Assembly (NCBI RefSeq): GCF_002967715.1
Contig: NZ_PUIA01000081.1
Coordinates: 245,668-309,667, forward strand
Reading direction: 5' to 3'
DNA length: 64,000 nucleotides
Origin: Blastopirellula marina
GTDB taxonomy: Bacteria > Planctomycetota > Planctomycetia > Pirellulales > Pirellulaceae
A model generated the notes under the pieces. That model worked only from the letters and a program-made list of their open reading frames with translations. It did not search any database and had not been told where the DNA came from. This document shows, piece after piece, positions 24,679 to 33,936 of the stretch (position 1 is the first letter of the stretch; every line of letters begins with the position of its first letter). The translations under genes and the position numbers were made by a program.

Positions 24679-27492
24679 TCAAAAGGAACCTCGTCCTTCT
24701 TGCAACAAGACCAGCGGCCGTATCTTGCCGATCAAATACGCCGGCCAGGCAGCGCTCAGCGTTGCCAGAATTATCAATCCCACAAGGCCGATGGTGACGG
24801 CTTCCCACGGGATTACAAGATCGGGCTGCATGCCACCAAAGAAGCTCATGTATTGGGCGATGCCACATCCACACCAGCCGCACATAATGCCAAAGCCGAC
24901 ACTCAATATGCCAGCGACAATTCCAATCAAAATGCCTTCGGCCAACACGGCACGGATGATCGTCGAACTGGTGATTCCAATGCCTCTCAACACACCGAAT
25001 TCCCAACGGCGAGCACGTACCGATGCCAGAAAAACGTTGAGCACACCGATACTGGCGATCAGAGACGCTATCAGAGGTACCTGACTGACGAGCCAGATCC
25101 AGCGTCGGGCAGCTCCTCGCGTTCTCTCTCTGATTTGGTTGACAGGGATAACGCTTACCTCGGCCTCTTCCATTGGCGTCGTGCCGGTACCCTGCATCTG
25201 GACACGCTTTGTATAGAACTGGCTGGCTAGATTCTGAATCTGTTGGGGATCGGCGTCCGATGAGGCGAAATCAAACCAGACATGCGATGCCTGGGGAAGG
25301 TCGAAGTCCCGCGCGACGGGGTCATAGTTTGCAAAAACGAGCGCGGCGGCGCGATGCGTCCGGGTGCGGAAACCAGTCAGCTTGGTTTGCCAATGCCAGC
25401 CCGGAAGCTTGACGGCCCCTGCGATTTCATAAGCGACAACCTTCTTCGCGTTCTCAGGAGGTACCAAAGCAAATGTATCGCCGATCTTCAGCCCCGTTTC
25501 CCGTAGAAAGTGATCCGGTACGATGCAGCCTCTTCCGGAGACCAATTTTTTACTAGCCTCTTCGGGATTCCCTTCCACCCACTCGAACTTTAGAAAAGGG
25601 TCGCTTCCCGAAAATGCTCGGGAGGCATCGATGCCGACAAGAACAATATTATCCTGGCGTATGACGGAGGCTCGCTCGGCGCTGTTGGTCAGGTCTTCCC
25701 GCATCCGAGGCTGTTCGACGACAATCGGAAAGCTTCGCTCGGGGTTGATTCCTGGAATATCCACCACAGCGTTGGCTTCCGAGCGGGAAAGGCCGCCTGA
25801 ATTGAATTGTACGAGGGCATTGGGCGCCCATGGCCCTGGGATAAACCCTTCCAGCATCGTAAATCCCCAAACCTGAATTCCAATAAACAGCCCAACGCCG
25901 ACGGCCAGGGAAATCGAGGCCCCGACCGTTCGCCATAAATGGCTGGTTATCTGGCAAGCCAGCAGCTTCGGATCAATTCCCATCCAACGAGCCAAGACGG
26001 GGCTTATCCATCGGTCAACTCCAGCCACAATCGCTGGAGAAATCAGAATGAAACCGATTGCCATCGAGGCGAAGCCGATGGTCATCAGGACCGGGATCCC
26101 TGCCTCGAAGGGCGGCGGAACCAGAAATGTTAGAACCGGGTTCACGGCAATCAATACGAGCCCGACAAGGAACCCGATTCGAGAAAACTGCTCTTCTCCC
26201 GCGTCTTCGACCCGTGGTGACATCGCATCGATCGGCTTCACGCGGGTTGCTCCATAGGCAGGGATGATTGACGCGATGAACGCGCCCCCCAGCGTTGCCG
26301 CCATCCCCAGCAACACACTGTGCCGCCCCAGCGTTACGCCATGGTCAAGCACTCGCGATGCTGCCATACCGACGGCCAATAGTGCCAGATAGCTTATGCC
26401 GAGCCCTGTCAGGAAACCAAGACCACCCAGAAACAGACCTTCCAGCGTGATTAATTGAGCAATCTGAAAACGGGTGAATGAGAGCGATCTCAGAATGGCG
26501 TACTGTCGGATACGTTCGTTCACCCCCATGCTCAACGTGCAAAGCACCACCAGAAATGCGACCAACATCGAAACCCCCGTTGCGGCGAACGATTGAAGAC
26601 GAACATTTGCCGCGGAGGAGCTCTGATCCAGTGCCTCTTCCACCTCGAAAGCTTGCTGAAACTGGACAGGCGTCGCATACGACGAAAGTTTCGGCGCCCA
26701 TCCAAAACGGAAAGTGTTGATATCGGTCTCTTCCTTCAAAGAGACGGCAATCAGGCTGATTTTAGGCGTATCCGTAAGAATGCGTTCCACCGCGGATTGA
26801 GTCAGAAAGATCTCGCCTTTGCTGGGGGCGAGAATTGGCAAAGCGGAATCCCCTGCACCTCGAAGCTTCGGGGCATCCAGAATTCCAATCACCTGCAGTT
26901 TATGGTCTTGATCGTTCTGCTTCAGCGTCAGCATGTCGCCTACATCGATCCCCATCCGCTGGGCTGTTTCCGTTCGCACGACAACTTGCGGAACGTCCGA
27001 TTCTTCTGTCGATAGCCAATCGCCTCGCAGCATCTCGAACGGGGCTTCAGGGGCGTCTGTGATCATCAGCAATGTGCCCGGCAGGCTACCGGGGCGCCGG
27101 ATGTTTGGCCCGCCGCCATATCCAGTGGGTGGACCATTGTTATCGGAGTTATCCTTATCGCGCGCTGCCGGACTGGCCGATTTTGGCGGGATTACTTCAG
27201 CGCGAACGGCCCACATCGGATCCGCATTCGCCACGACCGGGTCGGACCTAAGATCGTCCAACACTTCCGGGGGGACGAACTTCTCTTCCTTTTGTTCGAT
27301 GGGAGCAACGGCCAACTCGTAACGTCCCATGGCAAGATTGGCATAGTCGTCGAACGTCTTTTCTAACGCGTCGTAACCACTGGCGATCCAAATCACCAGG
27401 CAGGTCGCCGCGGCCGTGGCGGTAATAGTCAGAGCGACGCGAACGGGAGACTCCCAGAGGAACGACCAGGCCAGACGCAAAACCTTCCTCAT
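24679..27492 (-). CDS. FtsX/MacB-like ABC transporter permease, module 2
   Basis: A 937-aa membrane protein with an N-terminal transmembrane helix (VRVALTITATAAATCLVIWI), a large extracytoplasmic MacB-type domain, and two FtsX permease blocks near residues 310-430 and 810-925 (LIGIVAGILSVGFGIMCGW). It should work with the adjacent ATPase as a MacB/LolCDE-type mechanotransmission exporter moving lipoproteins, peptides or drugs; the substrate is unknown. Its start codon overlaps the ATPase stop (TAATG), showing translational coupling. It is the last gene of a four-gene run and paralogous to the permease of module 1. Confidence 0.88.
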   Translation of the reverse strand: MRKVLRLAWSFLWESPVRVALTITATAAATCLVIWIASGYDALEKTFDDYANLAMGRYELAVAPIEQKEEKFVPPEVLDDLRSDPVVANADPMWAVRAEVIPPKSASPAARDKDNSDNNGPPTGYGGGPNIRRPGSLPGTLLMITDAPEAPFEMLRGDWLSTEESDVPQVVVRTETAQRMGIDVGDMLTLKQNDQDHKLQVIGILDAPKLRGAGDSALPILAPSKGEIFLTQSAVERILTDTPKISLIAVSLKEETDINTFRFGWAPKLSSYATPVQFQQAFEVEEALDQSSSAANVRLQSFAATGVSMLVAFLVVLCTLSMGVNERIRQYAILRSLSFTRFQIAQLITLEGLFLGGLGFLTGLGISYLALLAVGMAASRVLDHGVTLGRHSVLLGMAATLGGAFIASIIPAYGATRVKPIDAMSPRVEDAGEEQFSRIGFLVGLVLIAVNPVLTFLVPPPFEAGIPVLMTIGFASMAIGFILISPAIVAGVDRWISPVLARWMGIDPKLLACQITSHLWRTVGASISLAVGVGLFIGIQVWGFTMLEGFIPGPWAPNALVQFNSGGLSRSEANAVVDIPGINPERSFPIVVEQPRMREDLTNSAERASVIRQDNIVLVGIDASRAFSGSDPFLKFEWVEGNPEEASKKLVSGRGCIVPDHFLRETGLKIGDTFALVPPENAKKVVAYEIAGAVKLPGWHWQTKLTGFRTRTHRAAALVFANYDPVARDFDLPQASHVWFDFASSDADPQQIQNLASQFYTKRVQMQGTGTTPMEEAEVSVIPVNQIRERTRGAARRWIWLVSQVPLIASLIASIGVLNVFLASVRARRWEFGVLRGIGITSSTIIRAVLAEGILIGIVAGILSVGFGIMCGWCGCGIAQYMSFFGGMQPDLVIPWEAVTIGLVGLIILATLSAAWPAYLIGKIRPLVLLQEGRGSF

Positions 27493-28256
27493 TAAACGGC
27501 CTCCATGGGACGACGCAGTAGACTTTGATACTGCATGGCCACCTCCTGCGGATCGCGAGACCCGTCAGGCGTGAATTCAGCAACGTTCTTCCCGTCCCGC
27601 ATCACGACCACACGATCGGCCCACATGGCCACATTCGGCTCATGCGTGACTGCGATGATGGTTCGCCCCTGCTCTCTCGACAGCTCGTGAAGAAGTTGGC
27701 AGATCTGTTGTCCCGCGTCGTAGTCCAAGCTTCCCGTCGGTTCGTCCGCCAAAAGAATGGCCGGATCGCAGATCAGAGCCCGAGCGATGGCGACACGCTG
27801 TTGTTCTCCGCCCGACAAAGCTCCAGGTTTATGCAGCCGTCGATCTTGCAGGTTAAGCCGCTTTAGCAGCTGATCGACACGCTCGGAAAGATGGCTGCTG
27901 GCAGGGGCTGGCAGACGAATGTTGTCTTCGGCGGTCAGACTGGGAATCAAATTGAAAGCCTGAAAGACCAGTCCGATTTCCTTTCCGCGAAATTTGGTCA
28001 ATCGAACGTCGCTGAGCTCGGAGAGGTCCTGCCCGTTCACCAGAACTTTTCCTGCGTCCACATCGGTCAGGCCGGCGATTGCGTGCAGCAAGGTACTCTT
28101 GCCGGATCCGGAGGCACCCATGATGACGATGAACTGGCCCGCTTCAGCCGTCAGGTCGACTTCGTTGAGGGCGGTGATGGCCGTCTGACTTCGCCTGAAC
28201 TGTTTACGGACTCCCTCAACCACCAAGGGCGGAGACGTCTGGGACGAGGAATTCAT
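27492..28256 (-). CDS. MacB/LolD-like ABC transporter ATPase, module 2
   Basis: A 254-aa ABC ATPase. Walker A is [17 protein letters not shown], the Q loop is in [17 protein letters not shown], the signature is [15 protein letters not shown], Walker B is [13 protein letters not shown], and the switch His lies in [16 protein letters not shown] and DEPTGSLD are characteristic of the LolD/MacB/FtsE group. The ATG at 28256 with GGAAG upstream is chosen over the longer open frame (to 28418), which overlaps the upstream permease gene. Confidence 0.9.
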   Translation of the reverse strand: MNSSSQTSPPLVVEGVRKQFRRSQTAITALNEVDLTAEAGQFIVIMGASGSGKSTLLHAIAGLTDVDAGKVLVNGQDLSELSDVRLTKFRGKEIGLVFQAFNLIPSLTAEDNIRLPAPASSHLSERVDQLLKRLNLQDRRLHKPGALSGGEQQRVAIARALICDPAILLADEPTGSLDYDAGQQICQLLHELSREQGRTIIAVTHEPNVAMWADRVVVMRDGKNVAEFTPDGSRDPQEVAMQYQSLLRRPMEAV

Positions 28257-28288
28257 CGGCTCAACTTCCAAAGTAGCTGGACGTGGTT

Positions 28289-31084
28289 CTAAGTGGATGC
28301 GCGACCGGCCTGCAGGAGCGACAGCGGTTCGGCCCTGCCGGACGAGATCGCCGGCCACAGCGCCGCCAGAAAGCAAAGCACAAACGTGAGAACATAACCA
28401 AATACGAGCGAGGACCAAGGCACCACCAACGGAGTGCTCACTCCCTCAAACCATTGATTGCTGACATAACGAACCAGCCCCAGGCAGGTCCACCCGGTCA
28501 AGATACCAAAGGCCAGGCTTAGCCCGCTGGCCACCAGGCCAATCATAATCGCTTCCGAAATGACAAGCTTGACCAGACCGAATCGCCTTAATCCCACCGC
28601 TCGTAATATGCCAAACTCCCAACGGCGTGCGCGGACGGACGCGGCCATCGTATTCACGATACCCAGTGAGACCACCAGCAGCGTGATCAACGGAAGCCAT
28701 CCCATTGCCCCAACCGCGGCGCCGCCCCGGCGGCGCATGCTGTTGCGAACGTTCTCAAGAGACGTGACCTGCAATTCATCGCGTCCAAATCCTCCGACGC
28801 GGCGTCCTGGCCCGATGCCTCCCGGCCCGCTTGCTTCGGGCCTGGCAGCGGGACCTACGGCAACGATCGACTTGAGGTTCTCCCGAAGCTGCTCGCCTGT
28901 CACATCCGACTTGGGATCCAGCCACAGATACTCAAGCGTCGGCAAGGCGAAATCTTCCCGAACTTCGGTTTCAGGAGCCAACACAATGCCTGCCGTCCGA
29001 ACGAAATGGCGTCGAATGCCGGTTGTTTTCGTTATCCAGTTGGAACCCGGCATCGAAACGATACCGGCGATTGTGTATTCGACAGGATCTTTGGGGCGGT
29101 TCGGGGGAATCATGGTAATCCGGTCTCCCACCTTCAGCCCTGCCAGTCGATCGAACGTATCAGGAACCAGGCAGAAGCGTCCTTCCTTCAGTTTCGCGAG
29201 TGCCTCCTCTCGGCTGCCTTGGACGAAGCTGAGTTGAAACAGGGGATCGTCGCCGGAGAACGCCTTTTCGCAATCGACTCCAATCAGAGACACATTGTCT
29301 TGTCGCACGGCGGAATCGCGTTCCGCGGCATTCAACGGATCCCCAGCGAGCTTGGTTTGCTCCACCGCGACTTTCAGACAACGCTTCGAATCGATTCCGT
29401 CGACCTGGTGAATCCGTTCAAACTGATCCAGCGGCAGACCGCTGGGGAATTTAACGATCGTGTCAGGCGTCCAACGTCCCGGCATAAAACCACCCAGCAT
29501 GGAATGCCCCCAAACCTGGGTTGCCGTATAGAGCCCCAGCCCCAGCATCAGCGAAGCGGCAATGCCTGTAGTCCGCCACATGTTGGTACTCAACTGGCTT
29601 TTAACGAGTCCCGCTTGAAGCCGCATCATCAAGGCGATCAGCGGACTTAACAGCCGTTCGACACCAAGAACGACTAGCGGGGCCAGAAGTGCAAAACCAA
29701 GGACGGTAGCCGGGGCACCCAACAGCAGAATCAATACGAACCTAAGCCGCTCGGGCAGCGTCACGGCATAAACCAACAACGGATTGACGGCGATCAGCAG
29801 CAAGCTGACCACCGTAGCTAACATATACCACCGCGAAGTCCTGGGACGCATCGGCGTGGGAGCCATCGCTTCCAGCGGACTGATGCGAGTTGCTTTCCAG
29901 ATGGGAAAAATTGAGGCCAATAACGCTCCGAGAAATGAACAAAGTCCCGTCAACAGAATGCTTGCCACTCCCAGTTGCACGCCGTTTGGGAACAGTGCCG
30001 GCGTGGCATTGGCAAGTATCTGCAGCAAGATCCAGCCACCTGCCAGGCCGCCAACCCAGCCGAAGATGGCAAAAACCAGTGCCTCGACCAATACCAGCCA
30101 GGCAACCTGCGATCGGCGAAGCCCCACCGCGCGAAGCACGGCCATCTGTCGGGCACGTTCGTTAACTCCCATGCTGAGCGTCGTGAAGATTATGAACGCT
30201 GATGCCAGGATGGACAGGGCCGTTACAAAATAGGCCTGGTTCCGCGCCCCTTCCGCTGCAAACCCGGACGATATCTTCGAGCGGATGTCCTCCATGCGAA
30301 GCAATTCCAAGGCAGGGCTGGCGGATGCAATCGTGTCCCCCAGAACGTCCGCGGTTTTGGCTGGCCGCAAGCGAACTTCAATCAAGTTCGTGGCATCCGC
30401 CGAGCCGGTTAAACGAGGAACAATCCGTCTAGGAACGTATGCCGCCAGTGACGCTGGTCCCCGGTTAACCCCACCTGGAGCTCCCCCTTTGGTTCGCGTC
30501 ATCGCGAATTCTACCCCGGCTTCCGCTTGTTGAACGATACCGACAACGTTCAACTGGACCACTTCTCGATTCTCGGTGCGGAACTGAATCGCATCTCCCG
30601 GTGTTAACGAGAGCGCGTCCGCAACGCCGCTGCTGACCACGGCCTCGGTTTCCGTAGTCGGATCGAGCCATCTCCCTTCCAGAAGCGGGTGCCGTGATTC
30701 CGTCGCGTTGGTTCCTACGACGCTAGGCCCCAATCGCCCCAGACCTCGACGCGATCGATTCTCACCTTCTGGTAATTCTTCAGCACGACGAAACATCATG
30801 CGGAATTGCATCACCGGATTGGCGGACTCAACGTCCGGATGACTCGCGACGGCATTGATCACGTCGGAGGAAATATGCTGGTCAGCATCTTTCGGCACGA
30901 CGAAAACGGAATAGTTTCCAACGAAACCTTCGGTCTGTTCGTCAAATTGCGAGGCAATGGCTTCATAGGCGGAGACCACCCACAGAACGACGCCGATTGC
31001 GAAGATCATCGCCAAGGCCGTCAGAAGGAAACGAACCTTTTGCTGCCTCGTGTGAGCGATGAAAAGTTTCCAAGTCAGGTTCAT
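28289..31084 (-). CDS. FtsX/MacB-like ABC transporter permease, module 1
   Basis: A 931-aa permease with the same layout as the module 2 protein: an N-terminal helix (KVRFLLTALAMIFAIGVVLW), a MacB-like periplasmic domain, FtsX block 1 (about residues 325-440, TLSMGVNERARQMAVLRAVG), a second extracytoplasmic domain, and a C-terminal FtsX block (MAASVRARRWEFGILRAVGL). Both permeases share these signatures, so the two modules are paralogous. The ATG at 31084 overlaps the upstream ATPase stop (ATGA), supporting this start over the open frame to 31219. Confidence 0.88.
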   Translation of the reverse strand: MNLTWKLFIAHTRQQKVRFLLTALAMIFAIGVVLWVVSAYEAIASQFDEQTEGFVGNYSVFVVPKDADQHISSDVINAVASHPDVESANPVMQFRMMFRRAEELPEGENRSRRGLGRLGPSVVGTNATESRHPLLEGRWLDPTTETEAVVSSGVADALSLTPGDAIQFRTENREVVQLNVVGIVQQAEAGVEFAMTRTKGGAPGGVNRGPASLAAYVPRRIVPRLTGSADATNLIEVRLRPAKTADVLGDTIASASPALELLRMEDIRSKISSGFAAEGARNQAYFVTALSILASAFIIFTTLSMGVNERARQMAVLRAVGLRRSQVAWLVLVEALVFAIFGWVGGLAGGWILLQILANATPALFPNGVQLGVASILLTGLCSFLGALLASIFPIWKATRISPLEAMAPTPMRPRTSRWYMLATVVSLLLIAVNPLLVYAVTLPERLRFVLILLLGAPATVLGFALLAPLVVLGVERLLSPLIALMMRLQAGLVKSQLSTNMWRTTGIAASLMLGLGLYTATQVWGHSMLGGFMPGRWTPDTIVKFPSGLPLDQFERIHQVDGIDSKRCLKVAVEQTKLAGDPLNAAERDSAVRQDNVSLIGVDCEKAFSGDDPLFQLSFVQGSREEALAKLKEGRFCLVPDTFDRLAGLKVGDRITMIPPNRPKDPVEYTIAGIVSMPGSNWITKTTGIRRHFVRTAGIVLAPETEVREDFALPTLEYLWLDPKSDVTGEQLRENLKSIVAVGPAARPEASGPGGIGPGRRVGGFGRDELQVTSLENVRNSMRRRGGAAVGAMGWLPLITLLVVSLGIVNTMAASVRARRWEFGILRAVGLRRFGLVKLVISEAIMIGLVASGLSLAFGILTGWTCLGLVRYVSNQWFEGVSTPLVVPWSSLVFGYVLTFVLCFLAALWPAISSGRAEPLSLLQAGRAST

Positions 31085-31884
31085 ACGGCCCCCATGGCGG
31101 CTTGGCCGGAGACGATCTCTTGATAACGGAGTGCCAGGGACTGGGCATCCGGAAATTGGTCGGCGTTCCAGTCCGAACACACGGCACCATCTTTCATGAC
31201 AACAACGCGACCGGCCCAAGCCGCAACCGCAGGCTCATGGGTCACCATCACAATGCTTCGCCCTTCCTCCTGGTTAAGTTCCCGTAGCAAAGAGCAAATC
31301 GCATTGCCATTACCGGAATCGAGACTTCCGGTTGGCTCGTCCGCCAAGATAATCGCAGGGTCCGTAACCAGTGCCCGGGCGATCGCGACGCGTTGTTGTT
31401 CGCCGCCACTCATGGCATCGGGCCGATGCCCAAGCCGATCGCCAAGGCCGAGCCGGTCCAGCAAATGCCTGGCTCTATCTTGCGCGTCTGCACTACCGCG
31501 TCCCCCTTCCGCCATCAGAGGCAGCATCACATTCTCGAGAGCGGTGAGCGCGGTAACCAGGTTGAACTGTTGGAAGACCAGTCCAATCCTGCGGCGACGG
31601 AAATCGGTCAGCTTTGCGTCGGACAAACTCGATAGCTTTTCGCCTTCGACCCAAACCGCACCGGAATCAGGCCGAGTCAGGCCCGCCATCACGTGCAGCA
31701 GCGTGCTCTTGCCGCAGCCACTAGGCCCCATAATCGCGGTGAACTCACCTTTTTGAATGGAGAGAGAAACGCCGTTTAAGGCCTTTACCAAATTGGATCC
31801 TTGTCGGAAAGTCTTAACGAGTTCGTCGGCACGCAAAGGTGTCGACTGGTTCGTTTCTTCCGGGGGGGTTGTCTCGCTCAACAT
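31081..31884 (-). CDS. MacB/LolD-like ABC transporter ATPase, module 1
   Basis: A 267-aa ABC ATPase, the first gene of the four-gene transporter run. Walker A is GPSGCGKSTLLHVMAGL, the Q loop LVFQQFNLVTALTALEN, the signature [15 protein letters not shown], Walker [17 protein letters not shown], and the H loop VMVTHEPAVAAW. The ATG at 31884 has GAAGGA upstream; the longer frame begins with TTG at 31902. It shares LolD/MacB-type motifs with the module 2 ATPase. Confidence 0.9.
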   Translation of the reverse strand: MLSETTPPEETNQSTPLRADELVKTFRQGSNLVKALNGVSLSIQKGEFTAIMGPSGCGKSTLLHVMAGLTRPDSGAVWVEGEKLSSLSDAKLTDFRRRRIGLVFQQFNLVTALTALENVMLPLMAEGGRGSADAQDRARHLLDRLGLGDRLGHRPDAMSGGEQQRVAIARALVTDPAIILADEPTGSLDSGNGNAICSLLRELNQEEGRSIVMVTHEPAVAAWAGRVVVMKDGAVCSDWNADQFPDAQSLALRYQEIVSGQAAMGAV

Positions 31885-32786
31885 TCGTCTTCCTTCGATC
31901 AATCAAGACTTCTGTGGAACTGCTTGGAAGACATCTCTTGAACGTGGGAACCGTTTCGATTCCGACTGTTGGAATCAACGAACGGATATTCGAGGTGATC
32001 TTCCTGGCGAGTAGTTTGAATTTCGTGAAGCCCCAAGTCTGCACTAAGGGAGAATCACGGCAGCGACTGAAGTGAAACGTTTCGTGACAAAAGCGATCCG
32101 AAACGCACGTTCAGAAATTGCCAAATGGCTAAGCCTGGCTAATAGATATGGCTTGGCAGTCGCTATGAGAAACAGGAATGTACCTACTTAAGATATCGGC
32201 CAGGGAATTAGTTCGCAAGACAGTCGTTAGCCCGTTAAGGATGTGAGGCTTTTATCGCGATCACTTGGACTAAATAGCCTTTCGGTGTCCATCCATGATT
32301 TGGGTGAATGCAAAATCTGTAGACGTTTCAATCGCTCGCTAACCGGCCCCCAAGCTGTTCAAACATTGAAATCCGTCGGAATAGCAATCCGTTGAGTAAG
32401 AATATTTTGCTGATGAAAGCCTCTTCGATGTCAATCAAGGCCCTCCACTTTTTGAAATATCTTTGGATCACGCTAGGCCAGACATTAAACACTAGGGGCA
32501 CATGAGCATGGCAGATCGGCCCGGCTGTGTCGCTCCAGCCGACGTAAGTGTCACTACAATCGACACGAGATCTCAATGATGTTAGTTCGATACGGCAGTT
32601 CACGGGCTAACTCGTTATTCTCAGAGACTTGGCATTCTGATTGCACGTTGGTTGTGTCCTTCCTTTGCGTTGTTTTCATCGACTTGACGTGACCATCGAT
32701 GAGCAGGAAGCGGAGAGGGATGCATTTAGCATTTTCAACACGTAAACCCCTCCCGAGACGTACCGATATTTTGAGAATTTTATTCA
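31885..32786. other. 902-base stretch without a supported gene
   Basis: Short open frames occur on both strands (for example 32328-32603 minus, 91 codons), but none has a convincing ribosome-binding site, family motif or coding pattern. The left part should hold the promoter of the ABC transporter run and the right part that of the DUF1559 gene. A set of GGCT/AGCC-rich short inverted repeats lies at about 32119-32161. Confidence 0.5.
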
Positions 32787-33707
32787 ATGCTCCATCGCCG
32801 TACTGCGTTCACGCTTGTCGAGCTTCTGGTTGTGATTGCCATCATTGGGATTTTGATTGCTCTTTTACTACCTGCGGTACAGCAGGCCCGGGAGGCCGCT
32901 CGCCGGATGCAATGCGCCAACAACCTGAAACAAATCTGTCTAGCATTTCACAACTATGCCGACGTCAATAAAGGGTTTCCCCAGGCGCGAATTACGGGCG
33001 TTTATGATGGGGCAAATTCCGTCTTTTCCGGATGGCCGACTGCTATCTTACCCTACATCGAGCAAGGCAATTTAGCTGAGCTTTACAACGACAATCTGCC
33101 CCACTTCCATGAAGACAATCAGGAACTGGTGCGAACAAAAATTGATTTGTTCGTCTGTCCTTCCACTCCGAACGGAGACCGCCAAGTACAACTCTCGACC
33201 GGCCCCGTGGAATCGACGCTGATACCGGACCGCTATGGTGCTCCTGGTGACTATTATGTCCGCCTGCAAACGTGGGTATGGCCTAGCGGTCCCACGCTCG
33301 ATGTCGGCCTCGATTCGAATGCGGCTACCCCTTTGGCCAAATTTACCGACGGCCTGTCCAATACCGTCTTGCTAGGAGAGGTGTGTGCCCGCCCTGTTTT
33401 GTATATTAATGGCAAACCACAATCGAGCCCAATGACCGCTCAACCTGGTTGGTCAGCTTGGGCTGGCCCCCAAGCTTTACGGCTTAGAAGTTACAACTCC
33501 GATTGCTCTGCCGAATCGGACAGCTCGAATGTTTATCAGCAGGCGATCAATGTTTGCAACCAACAAGGTCTATACAGCTTCCATCCTGGTGGAGCAATGG
33601 TCTCATTGGGTGATGGCAGTGTCCGATTTCTTGCCGAGACGACTGACATCGAGACGGTCGTTGCCATGCACTCTCGCTCAGGGGGAGAAGTCTTCGAGAT
33701 GCCTTAG
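32787..33707 (+). CDS. DUF1559 (SBP_bac_10) pseudopilin-like protein, copy B
   Basis: A 306-aa protein with prepilin-type N-terminus [20 protein letters not shown] followed by [20 protein letters not shown]. The extracytoplasmic domain ends with H-x9-DG as [16 protein letters not shown]. It is shorter than the other two copies in the window. It stands alone, convergent with the kinase gene of module 1, without an adjacent lipoprotein. Its function is not established. Confidence 0.92.
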   Translation: MLHRRTAFTLVELLVVIAIIGILIALLLPAVQQAREAARRMQCANNLKQICLAFHNYADVNKGFPQARITGVYDGANSVFSGWPTAILPYIEQGNLAELYNDNLPHFHEDNQELVRTKIDLFVCPSTPNGDRQVQLSTGPVESTLIPDRYGAPGDYYVRLQTWVWPSGPTLDVGLDSNAATPLAKFTDGLSNTVLLGEVCARPVLYINGKPQSSPMTAQPGWSAWAGPQALRLRSYNSDCSAESDSSNVYQQAINVCNQQGLYSFHPGGAMVSLGDGSVRFLAETTDIETVVAMHSRSGGEVFEMP

Positions 33708-33936
33708 GCGGTCTCGCCGTTGATCTGAAAGGCATCTCGGATCTCTTCACTGCGGCGATCTTCGGGTACATTCGTCATCGTCAGTCCTTGGTTCTGGTTG
33801 GTTGATGTTTGGTAATCAAATCCATACCAGAGCCAGGGCTGGATCTCAAATTTGCGCAATAATTAGGACGTCATCCGTTCTTTGGCGGTAGGCACATACT
33901 TTTGCACCTTAATGCGTAGCAAGCTGACAACCTACA

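Noticed and set aside
32328..32787. Two minus-strand frames of 91 and 77 codons
   Set aside because: They overlap each other, lack ribosome-binding sites and resemble no family; treated as chance open frames.
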